Positions 34,620 through 43,556 of a stretch of DNA of 64,000 bases are shown here, one piece after another. Location of the stretch: the NCBI RefSeq assembly GCF_007713465.1, contig NZ_VMSG01000005.1, positions 124,001-188,000 on the forward strand, given 5' to 3'. This DNA is from Pseudomonas sp. H3(2019). Its GTDB lineage: Bacteria > Pseudomonadota > Gammaproteobacteria > Pseudomonadales > Pseudomonadaceae. Below the pieces are notes generated by a model. The model had not been told where the DNA came from. It saw only the letters and a list, made by a program, of their open reading frames with translations, and made no database searches. The translations under genes were made by a program, and so were the position numbers. Each line of letters starts with the position of its first letter. Position 1 is the first letter of the stretch.

Positions 34620-35566
34620 GCAGCCTCCAGATAGGAACTGTGTATGGCGTTGCCCAACTGGCGCACCAGCGGGATGAACTCGGTCAGCCAGGCGTGCAGG
34701 CCTTCGTCGAGGATTTCGTTGATGCCGGTGTAACGCAACCGTGCGTCCATTTCTGCCGCCAAACGCTGCGCAGGACGGCCGTTGACCCCCGACAGGCTGG
34801 CGAGGATCTGGTCGATTTCTTCAGTGCAGGCACGCAGCGAACGCGGTACGTCAGCACGCAGCAGCAACAGCTCGGCGACGTGCCGCGCGCCAGGTGCGTC
34901 GCGGTAGATCTCGGTGTACGCCTCGAACGACGACAAGGCCCGCAGCAGTGCACTCCACTGGTAATACGCGTGGGCCGTGCCGTCGCTGACCGCCTCGGCT
35001 TGGTCGCCGGCCATTTCGTAGCGGGCATCGAGCAGGCGCAGCGTGTTGTCGGCCCTTTCGATGAAGGTCCCCAGGCGAATGAAGCGGAAGGCATCGTTGC
35101 GCATGATGGTGCCGTAGCACGCGCCCCGGAACAGGTGGGAACGTTCTTTGATCCACTCGCAAAAACGGCTCATGCCATAACGACTGAGGCCCTGTTCGGC
35201 GATACCGCGAATCTCCAGCCAGGTCGCGTTGATGTTCTCCCACATGTCGGCGGTGATTCGCCCACGCACTGCGTGAGCACTGGCCCGCGCGGCGCCGAGA
35301 CAACTGTAGATACTGGCCGGGTTCGCCGCATCCAGGGCGAAGAAGTGCAGCAAACGCTCGGCGTGCAATTGACCGTGGCGCTCAAGGTAATCGTCCAGCG
35401 TGCCGGTGATCAGCAAGGGCATCGCCAATTCGTGCAGACCATCACCGCGGCCATCCTGTGGCATCAATGACAGCGAATAACTGATATCGAGCATCCGTGC
35501 GAGGTTTTCCGCCCGCTCCAGGTAACGCGACATCCAGTACAAATCCGAGGCAGTTCTACTTAACAT
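34616..35566 (-). CDS. Alpha-E domain protein (DUF403)
   Basis: The 316-residue all-alpha protein starts MLSRTASDLYWMSRYLERAENLARMLD in pieces, the alpha-E signature (conserved YW..RYxERAEN). It is the usual companion of circularly permuted ATP-grasp enzymes and transglutaminase-like proteases. Its biochemical role is not established; a helper or substrate-binding function is assumed in the literature on these operons. It lies 12 bases after the ATP-grasp stop and overlaps the protease start. Confidence 0.9.
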   Translation of the reverse strand: MLSRTASDLYWMSRYLERAENLARMLDISYSLSLMPQDGRGDGLHELAMPLLITGTLDDYLERHGQLHAERLLHFFALDAANPASIYSCLGAARASAHAVRGRITADMWENINATWLEIRGIAEQGLSRYGMSRFCEWIKERSHLFRGACYGTIMRNDAFRFIRLGTFIERADNTLRLLDARYEMAGDQAEAVSDGTAHAYYQWSALLRALSSFEAYTEIYRDAPGARHVAELLLLRADVPRSLRACTEEIDQILASLSGVNGRPAQRLAAEMDARLRYTGINEILDEGLHAWLTEFIPLVRQLGNAIHSSYLEAA

Positions 35567-35578
35567 GGCAGGCTTCCT

Positions 35579-36988
35579 TCAATCCTCGACCACCCAGGTG
35601 TCCTTGGTTCCGCCACCCTGGGACGAGTTGACCACCAGGGATCCTTCGCGCAGGGCTACACGGGTAAGGCCACCGGGGACGACCCGGGTTTCGCGGCCAG
35701 ACAGAACAAACGGGCGCAAGTCGATGTGCCGCGGGGCAATGCCGTTTTCGACAAACGTCGGACAGGTCGACAGGGACAACGTCGGTTGGGCGATATACGC
35801 GTGGGGCTTGGCCTTGATGCGTGCGCGGAACGCTTCGATCTCGGCAGCGGTGGCTGCAGGCCCGACCAGCATTCCGTAACCACCGGAACCCTGGGTTTCC
35901 TTGACCACCAACTCAGGCAGGTTCGCCAGCACGTGAGAAAGCTCTGACGGATTGCGACACTGCCAGGTCGGCACGTTCTTCAGGATCGGTTCTTCGTCCA
36001 GGTAGAAACGAATCATGTCGGTCACGAATGGATAAACCGACTTGTCGTCCGCGACACCGGTGCCGATGGCATTTGCCAGCACCACATTGCCGGAACGATA
36101 AGACGATAGCAGCCCTGGAACGCCGAGCATCGAATCCGGGTTGAACGCCAACGGATCGAGGAACGCATCGTCGAGGCGGCGGTAGATCACGTCGACGGCT
36201 TGCGGGCCGTCGGTGGTGCGCATGAACACCTTGTCGTCGCGCACGAACAAGTCCGCACCCTCCACCAGCTCAACACCCATCTCCCGCGCCAGAAACGCGT
36301 GCTCGAAAAACGCACTGTTGAAGCGGCCGGGAGTCAGTACCACGACACTCGGATTGTCCAGTGGGCTGGAGCTTTTCAGCGTGTCGAGCAACAGGTTCGG
36401 ATAATGATCGATGGGCGCGATGCGCTGGGCGGCGAACAACTCGGGGAAGAGCCGCATCATCATCTTGCGGTCTTCAAGCATGTAGCTGACGCCGCTGGGC
36501 GTGCGCAAATTGTCTTCGAGCACGTAGTACGTGCCGTCGCCATCGCGCACCAGATCGACGCCAGAGATGTGCGAATAGATATCGCGATGCAGATCCAGCC
36601 CTTGCATGGCCAACTGGTATTGCTCGTTGGCCAGCACTTGTTCGGCCGGGATGATGCCGGCCTTGATGATGCGCTGCTCGTGGTACAGGTCGGCGAGGAA
36701 CATGTTCAATGCCTTGACCCGCTGAATACAGCCGCGCTCGACGATCCGCCATTCGCTGGCGGGGATGCTGCGGGGAATGGTGTCGAAGGGAATCAGGCGC
36801 TCTGTCCCCTGCTCATCACCATAGAGCGTGAAGGTTATCCCGGCACGATGAAATAACAGATCGGCCTCGCGTCGCCGTTGTGCCAAAAGCTCGTCAGGCG
36901 TTTCAGCTAACCAACGGGCGAACTCCCGATAGTGCGGGCGGACCAGGCCGCCAGCGTCGTACATTTCATCAAAATAGGTGCGGATCAT
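35579..36988 (-). CDS. Circularly permuted type 2 ATP-grasp protein
   Basis: The 469-residue protein belongs to the DUF404/DUF407 ATP-grasp family. Motifs include DNLRTPSGVSYMLEDR (about 157-172), VLTPGRFNSAFFEH, VVKETQGSGGYGMLVG (nucleotide loop, about 364-379), HIDLRPFVLSG and the C-terminal VNSSQGGGTKDTW. It should form an amide bond with ATP, probably on a peptide or glutamate-like acceptor, as predicted for these amidoligases. It heads a three-gene minus-strand operon with alpha-E and a transglutaminase-like protease. Substrate unknown. Confidence 0.92.
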   Translation of the reverse strand: MIRTYFDEMYDAGGLVRPHYREFARWLAETPDELLAQRRREADLLFHRAGITFTLYGDEQGTERLIPFDTIPRSIPASEWRIVERGCIQRVKALNMFLADLYHEQRIIKAGIIPAEQVLANEQYQLAMQGLDLHRDIYSHISGVDLVRDGDGTYYVLEDNLRTPSGVSYMLEDRKMMMRLFPELFAAQRIAPIDHYPNLLLDTLKSSSPLDNPSVVVLTPGRFNSAFFEHAFLAREMGVELVEGADLFVRDDKVFMRTTDGPQAVDVIYRRLDDAFLDPLAFNPDSMLGVPGLLSSYRSGNVVLANAIGTGVADDKSVYPFVTDMIRFYLDEEPILKNVPTWQCRNPSELSHVLANLPELVVKETQGSGGYGMLVGPAATAAEIEAFRARIKAKPHAYIAQPTLSLSTCPTFVENGIAPRHIDLRPFVLSGRETRVVPGGLTRVALREGSLVVNSSQGGGTKDTWVVED

Positions 36989-37290
36989 GCCGTACTCCTT
37001 GTCACCCGGACACCTGGACTTCGCAAGGCCCGTGCCAGCGGCATAAACGCTTTACTATCAATCGGTTGGATAATCGTCGAAGACACGTCGCACCAATCCT
37101 GTGCAGCCAATGCCTCAACCTGTTCGTCCCCCGCTTCATTGCGAAGCAATGCTCATGGTCATTACCGACATAGCCAGAGTTGGTTTCACGGCCTGCGTGC
37201 GGTTGCGATCCTTTGACTTCTCAATGTCCGAAAACGAAAACGGCCAACCCTGAGGTCAGCCGTTGCTGAGTGTTGTCGCTGTTCATAGTG
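36989..37290. other. Intergenic region before the ATP-grasp operon
   Basis: About 300 bases, expected to hold the promoter of the ATP-grasp operon on the minus strand. No supported gene. A terminator for the RraB gene (37239-37264) occupies the right end. Confidence 0.6.
37239..37264 (-). terminator. Terminator after the RraB-family gene
   Basis: AACGGC (37259-37264 in reverse) pairs with GCCGTT around a partially paired loop; on the minus strand T-rich sequence follows. It lies 27 bases after the RraB stop. Confidence 0.65.
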
Positions 37291-37632
37291 TTATGCGAGT
37301 AGCCCTCGTACCTCCTGCTTGACGCCCCATCCTTCGATAATCCCACCCAAAGGCTCGACCACCGCCTCAAAGTCCTGTTCGAAGTCGCCGATGCCGCCGT
37401 AAGTGGCGTACATCACCTTGCTCAACTCCAGATGCCAGGCACCGTCATCACGCACGCTGACCTGCGCATTCAAGGATTCACCGCGAAAATGCCCTGCCGC
37501 CCTGCGTGCCCGCTCCTCATCCGGGAAAATGGCGTAGAACTCGATGGGATGGAACCGTGAAAAATCAAAACCGCCTTCTTTCATGCGGCGCAGCACACTG
37601 CTGCTGATGTCTTCTTGATAGGCTGTGCTCAT
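37291..37632 (-). CDS. rraB: RraB-family ribonuclease E inhibitor
   Basis: The 113-residue acidic protein matches the RraB fold: GGFDFSRFHPIEFYAIFPDEE, then ESLNAQVSVRDDGAWHLEL and YGGIGDFEQDFEAVVEPLGG near the end. In E. coli RraB binds RNase E and modulates mRNA decay. Sequence identity to the E. coli protein is not high, so the same activity is likely but not certain. It is monocistronic. Confidence 0.82.
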   Translation of the reverse strand: MSTAYQEDISSSVLRRMKEGGFDFSRFHPIEFYAIFPDEERARRAAGHFRGESLNAQVSVRDDGAWHLELSKVMYATYGGIGDFEQDFEAVVEPLGGIIEGWGVKQEVRGLLA

Positions 37633-37843
37633 GAAACGTCCTCCTCAAACTGATGGATAGACTTTCCGTACTCCCTGCGCCCGCAACCGAATGGTGTGGG
37701 CGATACGGCAATCAGATTGCCGCCGGGAAACAAGCATGTAGCTGACAAGACCAGACCTTAGCGATCCATTCGCTGATCTCGATTGCAGAGTAGCCCCAAG
37801 TCCGAGCTGCTGCCAAGGCCTGTTTGCGAGTCGCATCAAGTGG

Positions 37844-38080
37844 TTATGCAATTGGAGTGATACTGAGAATTTCAATGCTGTTCTGATCTTTCAGGCTTTT
37901 GACCGTCGGGTCATCCGTTCGCCCCTCCAGATCATTGAGATCGAGCTCGGCCGGAACAGGGAGGAATTTTGAGCGAATCAATTGCGCGGCCCGCTCCATC
38001 GTGGGTTTTTGTTCGCAATCGAATTGCTCCACGGTCTGCACACCGTGATCATCAACGAAGGTGACTTCCCACTTTTGCAT
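37844..38080 (-). CDS. Small conserved hypothetical protein
   Basis: The 78-residue frame starts MQKWEVTFVDDHGVQTVEQFDCEQ and has an excellent AAGGAGG site six bases before the ATG. It looks like a small mixed alpha/beta protein. A stretch of 211 bases without a gene follows it. No named family recognised. The strong ribosome site argues for a real gene. Confidence 0.68.
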   Translation of the reverse strand: MQKWEVTFVDDHGVQTVEQFDCEQKPTMERAAQLIRSKFLPVPAELDLNDLEGRTDDPTVKSLKDQNSIEILSITPIA

Positions 38081-38217
38081 CGGTGCCTCCTTGGTAAAAC
38101 CCACAGATGGGCTTACAACATCTCGACCCCGAACGCCGGATAATCGTTCCCCCTGAATCCATTGGTTCGACATGAAAAAGGCCGCCGGTTGGCAGCCTCT
38201 TTGCAAAGAGCACGGAA

Positions 38218-38823
38218 TTACTTCTCGGCGCGCTCTTTCAGGGCTTTCAAGGTATTGAAGGGTGCGTCAACAACAAACTTGTTGGCCAACCACGACGGCA
38301 CGCTACCACCTGGTTCGGTGTGAACCTGATAGGTCACTTCGACCTGGTCCGCGCCTTTTGGAACAAGTTTCCAGAAACCCTGGACCTGGGTGACACGAAC
38401 AAAGCCTTTTTCTTCAGGAAGGTAGGTCGGTACGCCTTCAAGCTTACGTGTCAGGCTGCCATCGGCGCCTTCGACAGTAGTCACGTGCAATACCGAGTCA
38501 CGCGCAGTCACCGGCCATGGGGTGCTGAACTGAGTGTAGGTCCAGCTTTGATCGCCTTCGTGCTTGAGCAACTTCTGCACCTTGCACTCATGAATCCAGG
38601 CACACGCGCCGGGCACATCTTCCTGAAGCGCGCGCAGCTTGGCCACGGTGGTCTTCATCACGGTCACACCGCGGTAGGCCTTGTACTGAGACCCGGCGAC
38701 TTCACTCAGGGAAACCTTGATTCCGTCCTCATCCTTGGCAGTTTTCCAGTCTTCAGCCTGGGCCGTCGTGGCCAGCAGAACGCTCAAACCACACAACACA
38801 GCGATACGATGCAGCGAACCCAT
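38218..38823 (-). CDS. Exported START-domain protein
   Basis: The 201-residue protein has a signal peptide (MGSLHRIAVLCGLSV..., cut after AQA) and a START/polyketide-cyclase-like domain (GVTVMKTTVAKLRALQEDV, TQFSTPWPVTARDSV, GFWKLVPKGADQVEVTYQVH). START domains bind lipids or hydrophobic ligands. Periplasmic START proteins of this size are common in gamma-proteobacteria and uncharacterised. The start at 38823 has AAGGAA upstream; the longer frame is spurious. Confidence 0.85.
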   Translation of the reverse strand: MGSLHRIAVLCGLSVLLATTAQAEDWKTAKDEDGIKVSLSEVAGSQYKAYRGVTVMKTTVAKLRALQEDVPGACAWIHECKVQKLLKHEGDQSWTYTQFSTPWPVTARDSVLHVTTVEGADGSLTRKLEGVPTYLPEEKGFVRVTQVQGFWKLVPKGADQVEVTYQVHTEPGGSVPSWLANKFVVDAPFNTLKALKERAEK

Positions 38824-38864
38824 AGTCTTATTCCTTATTGTTGAAGTTCCGTTCGTTGAACACA

Positions 38865-39119
38865 CTACGCTGCGGTCATCTGCTCCCACCAACCAATCAA
38901 CTTGATGGCTTCTTCCCGGCTGTCGCCGCACACCTCGACATCCGCCTGAAATGCGCCACATACCGCCGGCCGTTCGGGCTTACCGAAAATACTGCACAGA
39001 TTATCGACAGACAGTTGCACACAACGTTCTCCCGCCGCCTTGCCGTTTGGCATGCCGGGGATGGGTGTGCTGATGGAAGGGGCAATGCAACAGGCGCCAC
39101 AGCCTTCACGGCAGTTCAT
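38865..39119 (-). CDS. YkgJ-family cysteine cluster protein
   Basis: The 84-residue protein begins MNCREGCGACCIAPSIS and has further cysteines in ERCVQL, NLCSIFG, AVCGAF and VEVCGD, the spacing of the YkgJ/CxxCxxCC metal-cluster family. It probably binds zinc or an iron-sulfur cluster. AGGAG lies nine bases before the ATG. It is just upstream of, and may be co-transcribed with, the START gene. Function unknown. Confidence 0.85.
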   Translation of the reverse strand: MNCREGCGACCIAPSISTPIPGMPNGKAAGERCVQLSVDNLCSIFGKPERPAVCGAFQADVEVCGDSREEAIKLIGWWEQMTAA

Positions 39120-39286
39120 GACGACACGCTCCTGGCGACGGGTAATGTGTTGAATAACGTGGACTAGAGTACCCGCTAAAACAGCCGTTTGAAATTGGCC
39201 GGATAGAGGTTTTTCGCTCAAACACGCGTGACTGACCAGTCTCCGACAAAGCGTCAGGTGCGCGGGTCACAGATCAATGCGGGATT

Positions 39287-39790
39287 TTACTGTTTGAACT
39301 GAAACTCCAATGCCGCACCTTCGACTTCCCGGTGCTCTTCTTTGCGCATTTGCAACTGCATTTCGTTGCTGAGCAGGCGACCGTTGAGCTGGAACGGGCT
39401 GTCATCCCTGGTTTTTTCACCAAACATGGGCGGCAGTAGCGGAGCATGTTTGACTAGCGGAACAGTGCCAACAGGTTGCAACTGCTTGACCATGTCCGAT
39501 GGCAGGCTCAAATCCAGCGTGGCCGGTGGCAAGTACGTGGTTCTGACCACTTCGCTCGCGGATTTTGATTTTGAAGCAATCGGTGGGCGTTTTTTCGAAG
39601 GCGTCGGCTTCTTCGCCACTTTGGTTTTTTTGACCGGAGCAGGTTTTTTGGCCGGTGCAACGGGCTTCACTTTTGCTTCAGACGTGCTGACGCGCCCCTT
39701 ATCCAGAGCGGTCGCAGCCATCGCGCTGCCAGGAATGAAAACACTCAAGAGGCACGCCAACATCAAACCAGCAGGGAAAATCGCTTTCAT
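39287..39790 (-). CDS. Exported Lys/Pro-rich protein
   Basis: The 167-residue protein has a signal sequence (MKAIFPAGLMLACLLSV, cut after AMA) and a low-complexity Lys/Pro/Ala region (residues 35-75 with repeated KKP and AKKPAP motifs). The C-terminal part (LPPATLDLSLPSDMVKQLQPVG in pieces; MFGEKTRDDSPFQLNGRLLSNEM) is more ordered. This type is often mislabelled translation initiation factor 2. Envelope function unknown. Confidence 0.75.
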   Translation of the reverse strand: MKAIFPAGLMLACLLSVFIPGSAMAATALDKGRVSTSEAKVKPVAPAKKPAPVKKTKVAKKPTPSKKRPPIASKSKSASEVVRTTYLPPATLDLSLPSDMVKQLQPVGTVPLVKHAPLLPPMFGEKTRDDSPFQLNGRLLSNEMQLQMRKEEHREVEGAALEFQFKQ

Positions 39791-39881
39791 GAACACTACA
39801 GCGCTAACGGCAGAGGGCCATATGCTCGCTTGTTGCAAGGTCCCTGACAAGCTCGCATAACAATCCAGCCCCCGGTGTGCG

Positions 39882-41321
39882 TCAAAAGCCGCTTGCCGTC
39901 TCCTGACAAAGCTGAGTGGCCAGCATCCCGAGTGTCATCAGCGCCCGCTCGGCTTCACGATTCCACGGCGTGCCGCAGTTCAAGCGAATGCAGTGATTGA
40001 ATTGCTCGGTGTTACTGAAAATCAGCCCCGGCGCGATGCTGATGCCCTGCTGCAACGCACGTACATGCAGTTCCTGCGTATTGACCCGCCCCGGCAGGCT
40101 GACCCACAGAATGAAGCCGCCTGTGGGCCGGGTTATCTGCGTTCCCTCAGGAAAGTACTGCTGCACGGCCAACTGGAAAGCGCTGAGGTTCTTGCGGTAC
40201 TCCTGGCGAATGTAGCGCAAATGACGATCATAGCCGCCGTTCTCCAGATAGGCCGCAATCCCCATCTGCGTCACGCTGCACGCCGAATGGGTGCTGAAGG
40301 TCTGCAGGCGCTGGATTTCCTGTTGGTATTTGCCGGCAATCATCCAGCCAATGCGCACACCGGGTGACAGGGTCTTGGAGAAACTGGAGCAATAGATGAC
40401 CCGATCCAGTCGGTCATAGGCTTTCAGCGATTTGGTGCGGCCTTGCTCGAACATCAACTCGCCGTAAATATCGTCTTCGACAATCTGGATATCGAAGTCC
40501 GAAGCCAGACGCAGCAGTTGTTTTTGCCGCTCTTCCGGCATGGTGCCGCCCAGCGGGTTGCTCAGGCGCGTGGTCAGCACCAACGCCTTGATCGACCACT
40601 GGTTGGCGGCCAGTTGCAAGGCTTCCAGGCTCATGCCCGTCGCCGGGTCACTGGGGATCTCGATGACTTTCAAACCCAACAAATCGGCGAGCTGCAACAA
40701 GCCGTAGTAGGTCGGTGACTCAGCCGCGATCAGATCGCCGGGACGCGTCAGGACGCGCAACGACATTTGCAGCGCATCGACGCAACCATGGGTGATGACC
40801 ACTTCCGATGGGTCGACCACTACGCCGGCATCACGCATGCGGATCGCCACCTGGCGACGCAACGGCTCAAACCCAGGGCTGAACATGTAACTGAACGCCC
40901 GCGGGCTGTGGAACCGCGTGACCTTGGCCAATTGCTGGTGCAGCGCCCGTACCGGCAGATAGTCGACACTGGGCACCGCTGCGCCTAGCGGGAACACCCC
41001 TTCGCGACGCGACTCGACCAACACTTGCTGAATGATACTGCTGCGCGTGACCAGACCTGGACGTTCGACACGCGCGATATCTGGCGTCGGCGCGGTCAGT
41101 GCCGGGGTCTGGTGGACGTAGTAACCCGACTGTGGACGTGCGCGAATCAGCCCCTGATCTTCGAGGTTGGCATACGCCTGAAGCACCGTCGCGTGGCTGA
41201 CGTTGAGCTGCGAACTCATCTTGCGCACTGAAGGCACGCGTTCGCCGGGCTGATAGACACCACGCCGGATATCCTCAGCCAATTGCTGAGCGATACGTTG
41301 ATAGAGCAATAGATTGGTCAT
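39882..41321 (-). CDS. MocR/GabR-type regulator (GntR DNA-binding plus aminotransferase fold)
   Basis: The 479-residue protein joins a GntR winged helix (residues 5-75; GERVPSVRKMSSQLNVSHATVLQAYANLE in pieces) to a class I aminotransferase-like domain with the PLP lysine in SSFSKTLSPGVRIGW and the motif EDDIYGEL. MocR proteins use PLP and an amino acid as effectors and usually control a nearby metabolic gene; here the adjacent genes are envelope proteins, so the target is probably elsewhere or the gene itself. A cluster of CTGTAC/GTACAG motifs lies in its promoter (41386-41452). Confidence 0.9.
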   Translation of the reverse strand: MTNLLLYQRIAQQLAEDIRRGVYQPGERVPSVRKMSSQLNVSHATVLQAYANLEDQGLIRARPQSGYYVHQTPALTAPTPDIARVERPGLVTRSSIIQQVLVESRREGVFPLGAAVPSVDYLPVRALHQQLAKVTRFHSPRAFSYMFSPGFEPLRRQVAIRMRDAGVVVDPSEVVITHGCVDALQMSLRVLTRPGDLIAAESPTYYGLLQLADLLGLKVIEIPSDPATGMSLEALQLAANQWSIKALVLTTRLSNPLGGTMPEERQKQLLRLASDFDIQIVEDDIYGELMFEQGRTKSLKAYDRLDRVIYCSSFSKTLSPGVRIGWMIAGKYQQEIQRLQTFSTHSACSVTQMGIAAYLENGGYDRHLRYIRQEYRKNLSAFQLAVQQYFPEGTQITRPTGGFILWVSLPGRVNTQELHVRALQQGISIAPGLIFSNTEQFNHCIRLNCGTPWNREAERALMTLGMLATQLCQETASGF

Positions 41322-41385
41322 GACGCAGCACTCGATTTCACGGGCATTTTATTCTTGTGTGAAACATTACCGGAACAGTTTAGAA

Positions 41386-41452
41386 GTGTACTGGGACAGT
41401 TGCCACAATAGTCGACCGTACAGTGCAGTGACAGCAAAAACTGTACTGTTTT
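41386..41452. promoter_or_regulatory. Putative MocR operator region (repeated tACTG/CAGTa motifs)
   Basis: Between 41386 and 41452 are GTGTACTGGGACAGT, ACCGTACAGTGCAGTGACAG and ACTGTACTGTTTT: several copies of TACTG or its complement. MocR/GabR regulators typically bind direct repeats of CTGTAC-like sequences with defined spacing. These lie 65-131 bases upstream of the regulator start, suggesting autoregulation. Function inferred. Confidence 0.5.
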
Positions 41453-41475
41453 GCGGACCATTTCGCAGGTATAAA

Positions 41476-41507
41476 AAAACCCGGCACCGCTGAGGGGGCC
41501 GGGTTTT
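41476..41507 (-). terminator. Terminator of the OmpA/DUF4398 operon
   Basis: On the minus strand CCCGGC and its complement form a ten-base arm pair (41476-41485 and 41498-41507) followed by a T-tract, 15 bases after the OmpA stop codon. Confidence 0.8.
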
Positions 41508-41522
41508 CCAGTAACGCTGACC

Positions 41523-42335
41523 TTAGCGGGCAGCGCCGAGCTGGCCTTTTTCGTCGGAGAACACAATTTCGACCCGGCGGTTCTGCGCACGCCCCCGCTC
41601 GGAAGCGTTGGCCTCTACCGGGTATTCATCGCCGTAGCCTTCGACCTGAATGCGCTTATCTTCGATCCCCAGATCGATCAGCATGTCCGCCACCGACTGG
41701 GCGCGATCGCGCGACAGCTTGAGGTTGTCCTGCTTGCCGCCGGTGCTGTCGGTATAGCCTTCGATACGCACAACACGCTTGGGGTTGAGCTGAAGGAACT
41801 GGACAATTTTCAATACGGTGCGATTTGCCGAATTTTTCAGCTCGGCTTCACCGGTGTCGAACAGCACATCACCCAGGGTCATGACCAGACCGCGATCGGT
41901 CTGGGTCGTAGCCAGGTTGATTATTTGCTCTTCCAGCCATTTACCCTGTTGCTGCACGCTGAGCAGTTTGTTCTCGCGCAACGCCAACTGCAGGCGCTGA
42001 CGCTCCAGTTCAAGCTTCGCCCCGCGTTCGTCGTTCAGCGCTTGCTCGGTGTGTTGACGGGCAATTTCGCTGTAACGCTGACTCAGGTAAGCGTAATGTT
42101 TGACATCCGGGCCGCTGCCCCAGTAGGTCGACAGGCGATCAGCCCGGGCAAGGGACTCACCTGCCCGAATCACGTCCTTGGGCGCGATGCGCAGTACGTT
42201 CGAATCTTCCTTGACCTTCTGAAAGTCAGCGCTGGCTTGTTGCAAAGCCGCCGCGCTGTGTTGACCTGCGCAGCCGGCAAGCCCCGCGCAACCCACCAGC
42301 AGCAAACCGCCCAGAATGGTGTTTTTCAGGCTCAT
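41523..42335 (-). CDS. OmpA-family lipoprotein
   Basis: The 270-residue protein has a lipobox (LAGCAGQ, Cys22), a helical middle with coiled-coil character (LNDERGAKLELERQRLQLAL) and a C-terminal OmpA peptidoglycan-binding domain (GDVLFDTGEAELKNSA, IEGYTDSTGG, RAQSVADMLIDLGI, NRRVEIV). The OmpA domain anchors the outer membrane to peptidoglycan. It overlaps the DUF4398 gene by an ATGA junction and is the distal gene of that operon. Confidence 0.92.
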   Translation of the reverse strand: MSLKNTILGGLLLVGCAGLAGCAGQHSAAALQQASADFQKVKEDSNVLRIAPKDVIRAGESLARADRLSTYWGSGPDVKHYAYLSQRYSEIARQHTEQALNDERGAKLELERQRLQLALRENKLLSVQQQGKWLEEQIINLATTQTDRGLVMTLGDVLFDTGEAELKNSANRTVLKIVQFLQLNPKRVVRIEGYTDSTGGKQDNLKLSRDRAQSVADMLIDLGIEDKRIQVEGYGDEYPVEANASERGRAQNRRVEIVFSDEKGQLGAAR

Positions 42336-42688
42336 TGGGCATCTCCCAGTTGCTTGCGCAGGCGAGTGATGCGGGTATTGAGCACGTTCAGTTTTTCCTG
42401 ACTTTTCACTGTCAGAACCTTGGCCTCGGCCAGACGCGCGTCCAGTTCTGCCTGTTCGGCCTGCATACGCGCATCCTTGAACGCTTGAGTGGTCATGTCG
42501 GCCTGAGCCTGAGCGAACTTGCCTTCAGCGAGTTTCAGCTCTGGCACGTCTTCAGTCGTAGCCCCGACAGCGGCGGCCTGTTCCAGGGCCCGTTCGGTCA
42601 AACGCAATTGTTCATTCGGCGCCGGATCGGCAGCACAACCCGCCAGGGCCATAACGGCCAGGGCAGCGAAAAGAGGTCGAAGAGTCAC
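42332..42688 (-). CDS. DUF4398 lipoprotein
   Basis: The 118-residue protein has a lipobox (MALAGCAAD, Cys18) and a DUF4398 helical domain (RALEQAAAVGATTEDVPELKLAEGKFAQAQ in pieces), usually found next to an OmpA partner, as here. DUF4398 probably forms a helical hairpin. It is nine bases after the solute-binding protein gene. Envelope structural role is presumed. Confidence 0.87.
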   Translation of the reverse strand: MTLRPLFAALAVMALAGCAADPAPNEQLRLTERALEQAAAVGATTEDVPELKLAEGKFAQAQADMTTQAFKDARMQAEQAELDARLAEAKVLTVKSQEKLNVLNTRITRLRKQLGDAQ

Positions 42689-42697
42689 TAAAAATCC

Positions 42698-43522
42698 CTA
42701 CTGTTTTGGGGTGCTGACGGGTTGCTGCAAGTGTGCTTTCCAGCGCTCCAGATTGCGCTGCAGCAGGGCCTGCGTCAGGCCGGACGCGGGCAATTCTGTC
42801 ATCTTTTTCGACAACTGTCCGCGTAACCATGGATCGTTGCAGGCAGAGTTGCGGGAAATGGCGAGGAACAGCCCCGGTCGGTCGATCGGTTGCGGATACG
42901 CCTGCACATCGTTGGCCATGCCCAATGTCTGCGCCATGGCCATCCCGGTATAACGCCCTGCAAGCACGTAGTCCGCGTCACCCAGCAACAACTTCTGAAA
43001 AGCCTGTGTCAGGTTCGGCAGACTCATCAAGGTCAATTGCTCTTTTGCGTACGCCTCGAAAGGTTGTGTCAAACGAGCCTTTGCCGAGACTGCACCAACA
43101 TGCCCGCGCAGATCCTGCGCCTCGTTGTAGACCAATGCCGAGCCCTTGCGGGTCCAGACCAGATAGTCGTTTTCCAGCAACGGTGGCTGGATGTAATCCA
43201 GTGACTCGAATTGATTGTCCATCAGAGGCGCGTCGGCCAGCATGTCGATACGCCCGCTACGCACTTCATCCAGCGCTTGAGATCGATTGCCGGCGTACAG
43301 CAACTCGACCTTGATCCCCAACTCCCCCGCCATCTGCTGCAACAAGTCGGCGCTGGTACCGATCAAGTGTGTCGGGTCTTGCGGGTCTTGCCACAGATAC
43401 GGTGGTGCATCCGGGCTGCCGGTCACCACCAGACGCTCGCATTTGCCCGCGGCAACTGAGAGCAAGGGCAAAACCGACAGGCTCAGCAGCACCCACAAGC
43501 CGCTCGAGCGACGCAAATCCAT
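42698..43522 (-). CDS. Periplasmic solute-binding protein (transporter substrate-binding domain)
   Basis: The 274-residue protein has a signal peptide (LWVLLSLSVLPLLSVAAG) and a SBP_bac_3 domain (VTGSPDAPPYLW, GTSADLLQQMAGELGIKVELL, DMLADAPLMDN) typical of polar amino-acid binders. There is no ABC permease or ATPase gene beside it; it heads a three-gene operon with two outer-membrane lipoproteins. Binding of a cell-wall or amino-acid ligand that is sensed rather than imported is a possibility, not shown. Confidence 0.85.
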   Translation of the reverse strand: MDLRRSSGLWVLLSLSVLPLLSVAAGKCERLVVTGSPDAPPYLWQDPQDPTHLIGTSADLLQQMAGELGIKVELLYAGNRSQALDEVRSGRIDMLADAPLMDNQFESLDYIQPPLLENDYLVWTRKGSALVYNEAQDLRGHVGAVSAKARLTQPFEAYAKEQLTLMSLPNLTQAFQKLLLGDADYVLAGRYTGMAMAQTLGMANDVQAYPQPIDRPGLFLAISRNSACNDPWLRGQLSKKMTELPASGLTQALLQRNLERWKAHLQQPVSTPKQ

Positions 43523-43556
43523 GGCGTATTTCTCCCATACTCAAATCGCAGACAAT

